A DNA stretch of 64,000 nt from Piper betle (taxonomy: Eukaryota > Streptophyta > Magnoliopsida > Piperales > Piperaceae). The stretch is from assembly GCA_033002965.1 (NCBI GenBank), contig JAURVB010001871.1, forward strand, positions 62,001 to 126,000. Direction: 5' to 3'. Shown here one piece after another: positions 56,221 through 64,000 of this stretch. Under the pieces are notes generated by a model, which saw only the letters and a list, made by a program, of their open reading frames with translations, was not told where the DNA came from and did no database searches. Positions within the stretch are counted from its first letter, which is position 1. Every line of letters starts with the position of its first letter. Position numbers and translations under genes: made by a program.

Positions 56221-59200
56221 ATGGAACTCTACTCCTCTACTTTCCCTGTTAATGGAAGTTGGGTTCTTGAGATGGGTGGTGACACGGCTGCTTGTGGGCA
56301 GCCTCACCTTGCTGCTAGAAGAAAGGTCATGCCTTTGAAGGTTTATGAAGGGGGTCATAGAAAGTTTAGGCAGTTGTCTTCATTGAAGCTTTCATGTAGT
56401 ATAGATGTGAAGGGGAGTGTTAGAGTCGATATGAAATCTTCTAGTGGGGTGTTTGGTGTCCTCAAGTCCTTTGACAATCCAGAGGAGGCTTTGGATTTCT
56501 TTTTGTCTGTTGGTCGGCAGCCCAGATGTGTTCATACCACATTTTCTTGCAATTACATGCTTGAGGTTTTGAGGCTTCATGGTAGAGTTGGGGAGATGGT
56601 TAAGGTCTTTGAATTGATGCAAAGGCAGATCATAAAGAGGGATTTGGAGACCTACCTTATCATTTTTCGAGGTTTTGGGTTGAGGAATGGGATTAGAGAG
56701 GCCCCATTGGCTCTCCGACGAATGGGGGAGATGGGGTTTGTGTTGAATGCTTATTCTTATATTGGTTTGATCCATTTGCTTCTCCAATCTGGATGTCTGA
56801 TGGAGGCGATCGATGTTTATCGTCGAATGGTTTCTGAGGGTCTTAAGCCCAGCCTCAAGACTTTCTCCGCACTTATGGTTGCGGCGGGGAAGAAAAGAGA
56901 TTCTGATACTGCGATTGCACTTTTGGATGAAATCAAAAAGTTGGGGTTGAGGCCAAATGTATATACCTTCACCATATGTATAAAAATTCTTGGCCAAGCT
57001 GGGAGGATAAATGATGCTTTTATTATGTTGAGAAGGATGGAGGAAGAAGGATGTGAACCTGATGTTGTAACTTACACAGTTCTCCTTGATACTCTCTGCA
57101 ATGCTGGGAGGCTTAGTGATGCGAAGGCTTTGTTTGAAAAGTTTAAGCTCAGCAAGCACAAGCCTGATAGAGTGACTTATATTACGTTGTTGGACAAGTT
57201 TGGTGATATTGGCGATTTGGATTTTGTAAATGAGACATGGAGGGAGATGGAGAATGATGGTTATGTTGCAGATGTGGTTCTTTTTACAACACTTGTAGAT
57301 GCTTTTTGCAAAGGTGGGAAAGTTGATGAAGCGTTTGAATTGCTAGAGATGATGAGGAAAAGAGGAGTTCCACCGAATCTCCATACCTATAACACTTTGA
57401 TTGCTGGTCTTTTAAGACTGAGGAGATTGGATGAAGCCTTATGCATTTATAGTCAAATGGATGTTCAGGGTACTGAACCAACAGTTTTCACGTACATTCT
57501 CTTCATTGATTACTATGGAAAGTCTGGAGAGCATAACAAAGCTCTTGAAACTTTTGAAAAGATGCAGAATAAAGGCATTGCACCCAATCTTGTTGCTTAC
57601 AATGCGTACTTGTACAGTCTTGCGGAGTTGAGAAAGGTGACCAAAGCAAGACAAACTTTTAAAGATTTGAAAAAAAGTGGTTTATTGCCTGATGCTATAA
57701 CTTACAATATGATGATTAAATGCTTCTATAAAACCAAAAAAGTGGATGAAGCAGTTCAATTACTGTCTGTCATGAGGAGAAGTGGGTGTGAGCCAGATGT
57801 GATCACTATGAATTCTTTGATTAATACGCTTTATAAAGCCAGTAGAGTGGACGAAGCTTGGGCAATGTTTCAGAATATGAAGGATATGAACCTCAGGCCT
57901 ACTACAGTGACATATAATACCTTGTTATCTGGTTTAAGCAAAGAAGGAAACATTGAAAAGGCCGTAAAATTATTATCTCAAATGCATGAACATGGTTGTC
58001 GTCCCAACACAAGAACTTTTAACATTCTATTAGACTGCCTGTGCAAGTGCAGAAAGGTTGATTTAGCCATCAAAATGTTGTTTGACACATCAAGGAGTTA
58101 TGGGCCAGATATATGTAGCTATAACACAGTCATTCACGGGTTGGTGGAAGAGGACAGAACCGAAGAGGCAATTGCCCTGTTTGCTCTAATGAAGAAATCA
58201 GTGGACCCTGACAGTATTTCTTTATTAAGTCTTGTCCCTTGTCTGATTAAAAGTGGCCAACTTCGTGATGCCTATAGAATAACTGAAGATTTTGCGTTGA
58301 ATCATGCTGTCGCCTCGGCTGGTTCCTTTTATGAGTCTTTAATGGAGGCAACATTGGGCAAGTCAAGTTTTGAGCAAGCTGCCAAGTTTAGCAATCTGAT
58401 AGTTTCTGCTGGACTATGTAAAAATGATTCCATATTGTTCCCTCTGATTAAGTCTTTATGCAAGTACAATAGAGCAATGGAAGCCCTTAAGCTATTCAAA
58501 TCTTTCAAGCAATTGGGCATTGCTGCAAGCATTAGAACCTATAATTCACTTGTGGATGGACTTCTAGAAGCCAATTTTAGTACTGAAGCTTGGGACCTGT
58601 TTGAGGAGATGAAAAGGGAAGGTTGTGCTTCCAATGTTCACACATATAATTTGCTACTTAATGACCTGGGAAAATCTGAGCGAGTTGATTACATGTTAGC
58701 TCTTGAAGAAGAGATGCACCAAAAAGGATGCAAGCCAAATACGATAACTTACAATGTTATCATAGCCGGGCTTGTTCGTTCTAACAAGCTAAAGCAGGCT
58801 TTGGACTTCTATTATGATTTGGTTAGTGGAGACTTTATGCCTTCGCCAGGCACATATGGACCAATTATTGATGGATTGTCAAAAAGTGGCAAAATGGAAG
58901 AAGCTGAGAAGCTTTTCTTAGAGATGATAGAGTTTGGATGCAAACCAAATTGTGCCATATACAATATTCTTATAAATGGATTTGTGAAGATTGGGAATAC
59001 CAAAACTGCTCTTGAACAGTTCCGGATAATGACTTCTCAAGGAATCAAGCCTGATGTCAAGTCTTTCACGGTCCTCATTGATGGTCTTTGCAAGGCTGGA
59101 AGGATTTCCGAGGCTGTCCATTATTTCAAGGAAATGCAATCAGCAGCTCTTCAGCCTGATATTGTTTCTTACAATCTTCTGATAAAAGGTCTTGGTAGAT

Positions 59201-59505
59201 CACGGAGGTTAGATGAAGCTCTTTATTTTTTCAATGAAATGAAGGATAATGGTGTTTCTCCTGATCTCTATACCTATAATTCCTTAATATTGAATCTTGG
59301 AAAGGGTGGAAGGGTGGATGAAGCTGGAAAAATATACGAGGATCTCCAAGTCAGAGGGCTTGTGCCAAATGTAAAAACATACAATGCGCTGATTTGCGGC
59401 TACAGTACATCAATGAATCTCGATTCTGCTTATGGAGTCTATGAGAAAATGGTGGCCGAGGGGTGCAATCCGAATACCGGAACTTTTGCTCAACTTCCCA
59501 ACTGA
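56221..59505 (+). CDS. PGR3: PGR3-like pentatricopeptide repeat protein, chloroplast
   Basis: The single-exon gene encodes 1094 aa, close to Arabidopsis PGR3 (about 1112 aa). In Arabidopsis PGR3 stabilises and promotes translation of plastid petL RNA and acts on ndhA, so it supports cytochrome b6f and the NDH complex. Almost the whole protein from about residue 100 is P-type PPR repeats of 35 residues, recognisable by T-YN-LI, A---F--M and PD--TY patterns. Diagnostic PGR3 stretches are HTTFSCNYMLEVLRLHGR, GFVLNAYSYIGLIH, SGDFMPSPGTYGPIIDGL, FGCKPNCAIYNILINGF and the end GTFAQLPN. The first 60 or so residues are a plausible plastid transit peptide. The start is the ATG at 56221, because the frame upstream has only a TTG. 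No stop or frameshift is seen. It converges with the IQM gene. Confidence 0.93.
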   Translation: MELYSSTFPVNGSWVLEMGGDTAACGQPHLAARRKVMPLKVYEGGHRKFRQLSSLKLSCSIDVKGSVRVDMKSSSGVFGVLKSFDNPEEALDFFLSVGRQPRCVHTTFSCNYMLEVLRLHGRVGEMVKVFELMQRQIIKRDLETYLIIFRGFGLRNGIREAPLALRRMGEMGFVLNAYSYIGLIHLLLQSGCLMEAIDVYRRMVSEGLKPSLKTFSALMVAAGKKRDSDTAIALLDEIKKLGLRPNVYTFTICIKILGQAGRINDAFIMLRRMEEEGCEPDVVTYTVLLDTLCNAGRLSDAKALFEKFKLSKHKPDRVTYITLLDKFGDIGDLDFVNETWREMENDGYVADVVLFTTLVDAFCKGGKVDEAFELLEMMRKRGVPPNLHTYNTLIAGLLRLRRLDEALCIYSQMDVQGTEPTVFTYILFIDYYGKSGEHNKALETFEKMQNKGIAPNLVAYNAYLYSLAELRKVTKARQTFKDLKKSGLLPDAITYNMMIKCFYKTKKVDEAVQLLSVMRRSGCEPDVITMNSLINTLYKASRVDEAWAMFQNMKDMNLRPTTVTYNTLLSGLSKEGNIEKAVKLLSQMHEHGCRPNTRTFNILLDCLCKCRKVDLAIKMLFDTSRSYGPDICSYNTVIHGLVEEDRTEEAIALFALMKKSVDPDSISLLSLVPCLIKSGQLRDAYRITEDFALNHAVASAGSFYESLMEATLGKSSFEQAAKFSNLIVSAGLCKNDSILFPLIKSLCKYNRAMEALKLFKSFKQLGIAASIRTYNSLVDGLLEANFSTEAWDLFEEMKREGCASNVHTYNLLLNDLGKSERVDYMLALEEEMHQKGCKPNTITYNVIIAGLVRSNKLKQALDFYYDLVSGDFMPSPGTYGPIIDGLSKSGKMEEAEKLFLEMIEFGCKPNCAIYNILINGFVKIGNTKTALEQFRIMTSQGIKPDVKSFTVLIDGLCKAGRISEAVHYFKEMQSAALQPDIVSYNLLIKGLGRSRRLDEALYFFNEMKDNGVSPDLYTYNSLILNLGKGGRVDEAGKIYEDLQVRGLVPNVKTYNALICGYSTSMNLDSAYGVYEKMVAEGCNPNTGTFAQLPN

Positions 59506-59983
59506 TTCTGATAATTGCAGTACTTTTCATATGAAATTTTGTATTATGTTGTAACCACCATATTCTAATGCTGTGTATATAGTGACATGTATGGAGAAGG
59601 CAAACGAGGTTGATGTATTCTACAATGATGTAAAGTAGGCAATTGTAATGTACAGCAATTGCTGGCTGTCCTTGAACAATATAGCAAACGATAATTTACA
59701 TTTAAACTGATACTTTTCTTAGTACAGAGTCTTAGTTACATAAGTTGGGAACCTAATGCGATAATCTGATAAATGTACAAATTCCAGTGGTTGACAACCA
59801 TCTTTGTATCATTGGAAATGATAATCTGTCGTCAACATTTGCTAACACAAACAAACAGCTTCATGTGTTCGCATATTAAGTTTCCTATAGACCGAAAAAA
59901 GATTTCCATCATGTAGATGTTTAGAGGTTAAGAAACAGTGATCCTGCCCTCTGATTGACAACGCTAAATCAGAGATATAAGCA
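59506..59983. other. Convergent intergenic region between PGR3-like and IQM genes
   Basis: 478 bp holding the 3' UTRs of both genes. Low-complexity AT-rich sequence with no other gene visible. Confidence 0.6.
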
Positions 59984-62893
59984 TCAAAAGTTGTGTTCAT
60001 CGCAAGGGGATGCACAAGTTAGATTGGACCAATTGGCAAGCTGTTTATATGGTGGAGTAGGGGGAAGTCTTGGGGAGAGTTTCACAAACTCCAGAGCTTG
60101 TAACCTCACCTCTGAAGGGTAATCTGCAACACAACCAATCCGGGGTCCTGCACCCGTGGACCATTTCCTGGAGAGCTGATGCCCAAGTTGGTACGAGCGT
60201 GTCGCATTCTTGGAGTTGATCCTCTCCAGAACAGCTTTTGGAGACAGATTTGCTCTTGGACTCTGGAGACCACCAGATAATGTCCTTTGATAAATGCTTC
60301 CAGCTCCAACTCCAGTGATTTCCACAAGCTCAGTAGGCCTTTCTTGAGCTACCTCCAGTGGGATGTCTCGTACTAAGGTTTCTTCCAAGGAAGTGTTTTC
60401 CTCTCCAATTGCTTTACCATCATCATAATAATCTTCGTTTGATGAAGAAAGTATCTATGTACAACAATTAAAGGAACAATACAATCATCATCCAAGAATA
60501 ATTGCTTCAAATGAATAGGACGGAAATTTGAGAAAGAAAAGAGAGGATGATGAAAAAAGGCTCTCACCTGAATTTCTTTCAGATTCACCCCATTTTCTTC
60601 AATAAAACTTGTGAATGTCTTAAGGTTCTCCTCGGTTGGACGATAGTGTCCACTGTAAGCCCAAATTGCCTACAAAAAGGGGTAGGTTCAAAAATCAAAC
60701 AATTCACCAAATTCAATCTTTTCAAAAGAAAAATTGCAAACCAGAATTAGTTCTCTTAGTTATTCTTCTTCTTTTTCTTCTTCCACTAGATATCCAAAAG
60801 GTGTCGGGCACATCGATACTAAACTAGGATCGTGTGTAATTACAAATGGTAAAATTTTAGATGGTTGGATTCCCTTCTTACGCCAACCTTCCTCCTTTAT
60901 CCGGGCTTGGGACAGGCAATGCACAAACATTAGCGGAGTTTATTCTTATGCCGTTATCCACATGAAGTCATTTTAGAAATGAGGCAAAAATTTTAGCTAT
61001 AAATTCTGAGGCACAAGCCATGAGATGCATCAAAAGTACCTTAAGGTCTCCATTTTCTGCAACTAGTCTTCCAGCTGCTAATGTAGCTCCTCCTGCCAGA
61101 AAGCTCGAATGATGAAATGCTCCTTTCTTCTTCTGCACAATGAAAGTTTCAATATAAGTTCAGCAAGGAAATGACATTTATTAGATTTTGCATTTCTTAT
61201 TCAGGGCAGGTGCCAGATGAAAAGTATAGAGACTAATACCTGACCAGCATAGAGCCGTTTTGAGGTGCTCATCACAAAGATCCATTTTCCCTTTCCAGAG
61301 CCTCTGGTATCAAGAAAATCGCCAGTTTGCTTGTGAACCACTTTTCCCTCTTCCAATGTGTACTCAAAGTGTTCTCTTTCTTGCTGAAGTTAGGTTATCA
61401 TCAATGGTACAAGGGAGAAAGAAACAAAAAATTAAAAAAAAACATATATACAAACACCAACACATGCATAGTCCGTAATGTGCTCAAATGAAACATGGTT
61501 GAACCAAGTCAGTGGAGATCATACTATATCTACAATAACTTCAACTAGATATCTACACGTCTGACCAAACTGAGCACAAACTAGACATGTATTTTAAAGT
61601 TCATGGTTCTGTCTTTTATGCCATTAAACACCATGCAGCACAATAACTGTGTTTGATCCGCATAAGTTGTGCGAACTAATGCTGAGTGAGTCATTGGGCA
61701 ACATATCAGAGTTTTGACTGTCTACTGAGCCTAATAATGGGTTTGAAATTTTATAACTGGCACATTTTTTGTTGATGAGCAAGGCAAATTAACATACTGG
61801 ACCGAGGTATCTGATGCATTGTTGACGGAGCAAAGATCTTCGGCATTCCTTAAGATCCACATCTTTGCCATCTCCAAGGTCCAGCCTACAGGAAAAATGT
61901 CAGTAAAAAGGTAAGCACAAATGAAATGTCTCTCTGGATCAAACATCATATATAAGTATACAATACCTTAAAGTATAAACTCAACACTAATAACAAAAAT
62001 CATGAGAGTTAAGGCATTAATTGTGGCAGCTATATGCATGATTTGAGAACCCAACACATAGCAAAGCATTTACCAGTAGAAAAAGGGCTGGCCGGCGTCG
62101 CCTTTGGACCATTTTTCGTAGTAGTAATGCAAGTTATGCCCGTATCTATGTCGGGGATCAATCTACAAAAATAAAAAATGGATTCTAATACAATAAAACA
62201 ACTTCTTTTTTTAGATGAAAACAAAATAAAAAAACAAAAATAACATAGGATTAAAAATGGAGCAATGAAATTACAGCTTCGATCCAATGTTGAAAAGCCA
62301 ACTCTTTTGCTTCCTCATTCTGGGAAAGACCCTTCCCAACCTACAAGATCGATATCTTTTCCAACTCATGTAATCAAAACTATAATGAAAATAAGGTACA
62401 CGACAAAAGAAAGAGAGAGAGGAAGAAAAAAGACAAATAAAATAGACGACAGCAGACACAAAGCGTGGCAAAAAAATGAAAAAAAAGGAGACATGCCTTG
62501 GAAGCATTGTGGGTAACTCTATTCCACCGTGAGTGAGGGGTTTCCGGCTGCAGATGGTTAAAGAAGGAGACGGTGTTGTGATTCTGACGAGCGTAGTCAA
62601 TGGCCAGCCACCTTCCCAAAACACCAACCAAAACCCAAAACCATTGAACAACAAGAAACAAAGCATGCACCCAACTAACAATAGGTGGAAGAATAAGAAG
62701 AAGAAGAGACGAACCAGAGCTCCTCGGCGAGAACAGCAGAGTCGGCCAGCCTGCGGCGGGTGCGGTAGCTCCGGTAGACCTTCTGGAGCTTGACGGCGGC
62801 GGAAGAGCCGGAGATGGGTTTTGGGTCTGCGACGGTGGTGGCGGGTGGAGGATGCCATGGGAAGGGAGGGGAGAGCTGCTGCTCCACCTCCAT
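59984..62893 (-). CDS. IQM-family IQ-motif calmodulin-binding protein
   Basis: Plant-specific IQM proteins bind calmodulin through one IQ motif; Arabidopsis members act in stress, stomatal and catalase-related signalling. Nine exons (minus) join in frame to 448 aa: 62715-62893, 62497-62611, 62275-62340, 62074-62162, 61798-61885, 61240-61383, 61040-61132, 60568-60669, 59984-60454. The IQ-type motif [19 protein letters not shown] is at residues 32-50. Family motifs follow in order: [98 protein letters not shown] and [23 protein letters not shown] at 62893 is chosen because it precedes the IQ region with a short proline-rich leader. Intron 2 starts GC (62495-62496) instead of GT; all others are GT-AG. 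No broken frame. Confidence 0.92.
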
Positions 62894-62950
62894 TGAAGGA
62901 CCGACGACGACGATGTTTGGTTGGGAGGGATTTGTCGTGTATATTGGTAC

Positions 62951-62993
<43 letters not shown>

Positions 62994-63060
62994 AATTAGA
63001 GTCCTCCACCGACGGACGGCGACGTAGGTGCGAGTCAGCGGGGGAGCCTTTCTTTAAGGG
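62894..63060 (-). promoter_or_regulatory. Probable promoter and 5' UTR of the IQM gene, with TA repeat
   Basis: A TA-rich run (about 62950-62995) lies roughly 60-100 bp upstream of the start codon, followed outward by a GC-rich patch to 63060. The TA run may serve as, or overlap, the TATA region; its length would be prone to change. Confidence 0.4.
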
Positions 63061-64000
63061 TGACCGCGTCAAATTGGCGGCTCTCTCCAGTTGCCCCTCT
63101 TTCCCTTTTTTATCACTTATATTATTTTTTAATAATAATAATAATAATAATAATAATTTTATTTTTTAAAAATTAAAATATATTTTATCTAATGGTATTT
63201 CTAGTGTCTATGACAGCAAGCTCCCTCCGCATCACCCGTGAAATTGAAATAACTAATTTGTTTTAGGGTGTTGATGGTAATTAATTATCAAGCAACTATT
63301 TTAGGTTTCTAAAAGGAACTATTTAGATCAATAAAATCACCTATACTGATACAATCAGATCTAAAATGATGGGCAGGCACCACAGGTTTTAATATAATCA
63401 GACACCTTTCTAACTATAATAGGTAATAAAGGATTTCTTTTCTTGAGATTTGCTCTTGTGGATTCCCTGGACTCTCCTTGCTCCTTAAGTGGTTCAACTT
63501 TTTTTGTGAAATATTCTTATTGGGATATATCTCTTCTAAAGAATCGTGGCTCTCGTTAAATAAGTGGGTTAATGAAATCTTATAAGATGTACATCTCTTT
63601 AGAAAAAAGGATTTTAGGCTTGTGATTCTTCAATCCGGGTCATTTTTTTCTCTTTTCGTAGTTGTATCTAAATGGTTGCAACCTTTCTTATCCAAATTTT
63701 ATTTTTTCTAAAGTTTAACTTTTTACCGCGGAGATCACTATTTTATCATTATCACTAACGATTCAACGGAAAAAATAGAAACATACCAAGTGTGCTTTAT
63801 TCACTTACTGGTTCAAATCTTTTGCTTCTATGCATTATTATTTTTTGATGATTTTGTTCAATTGAAATAAAGTTCAGCATGTTTCTTTAACTGATTAATT
63901 GCCCATTTATAGAAATAACATGGAAATTCAAAGTTGTTGGTGAAAAGATCAAGTATAAATATATCATTTTTGGCTATAATAAAATTATTACTTCTTTAAT
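63061..64000. other. AT-rich upstream sequence with AAT repeat
   Basis: An AAT trinucleotide run at about 63129-63156 and otherwise AT-rich sequence. I see no gene to the window end. Confidence 0.5.

Noticed and set aside
56392..57159. 255-codon minus-strand frame
   Set aside because: Antisense shadow of the intact PGR3-like gene; no family resemblance of its own.

Overview
The window is nuclear DNA of a flowering plant. The evidence is many-exon genes with GT-AG introns, a 22-exon class II starch branching enzyme gene, a single-exon PGR3-type PPR gene, and nested copia, gypsy, TRIM, LINE and hAT elements. The GC-rich, proline-rich first exon and the branching enzyme sequence lean towards a non-grass monocot, but this is only an impression. 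Gene density is low and much of the window is transposon-derived.

Layout. 1-3.4 kb: non-coding, with an old LTR-like repeat at 2.0-3.06 kb. 3.4-15.6 kb: class II starch branching enzyme gene (+), with four single-base frameshifts. 16.3-31.5 kb: one old Ty1/copia element (-) split by nested insertions: a Ty3/gypsy chromovirus remnant with a 3.1 kb LTR, then inside it a small non-autonomous element with two 1.9 kb LTRs and a zinc-knuckle-only interior. A TRIM sits in the copia protease-integrase interval. 31.6-34.9 kb: decayed 3' exons of an organellar-type tryptophanyl-tRNA synthetase (-) plus a second degenerate copy of its tail. 35.5-36.1 kb: LINE fragment. 36.4-44.3 kb: repeats, including a diverged 1.34 kb direct repeat pair, a 228 bp tandem duplication, a solo LTR with a perfect target duplication, and a second, truncated TRIM. 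46.1-48.9 kb: alkaline/neutral invertase gene (-) with a nonsense codon and a lost splice donor. 51.6-54.2 kb: another LTR-like sequence and a dead hAT transposase. 56.2-59.5 kb: intact PGR3-like gene (+). 60.0-62.9 kb: intact nine-exon IQM-type calmodulin-binding gene (-), convergent with PGR3.

How it fits together. Two carbohydrate genes (amylopectin branching, sucrose cleavage) and the tRNA synthetase remnant keep introns, so they are not retrocopies, but each carries disabling lesions. The two rightmost genes are intact over about 4.6 kb of coding sequence, which argues against a generally error-prone assembly. The left three quarters looks like a decaying, transposon-filled segment such as a fractionating duplicate; that is inference. 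I found no CRISPR, operon or prokaryotic feature, and no clear candidate for a wholly new system. The most distinctive object is the zinc-knuckle-only retroelement whose LTRs carry hairpin-rich minisatellites.
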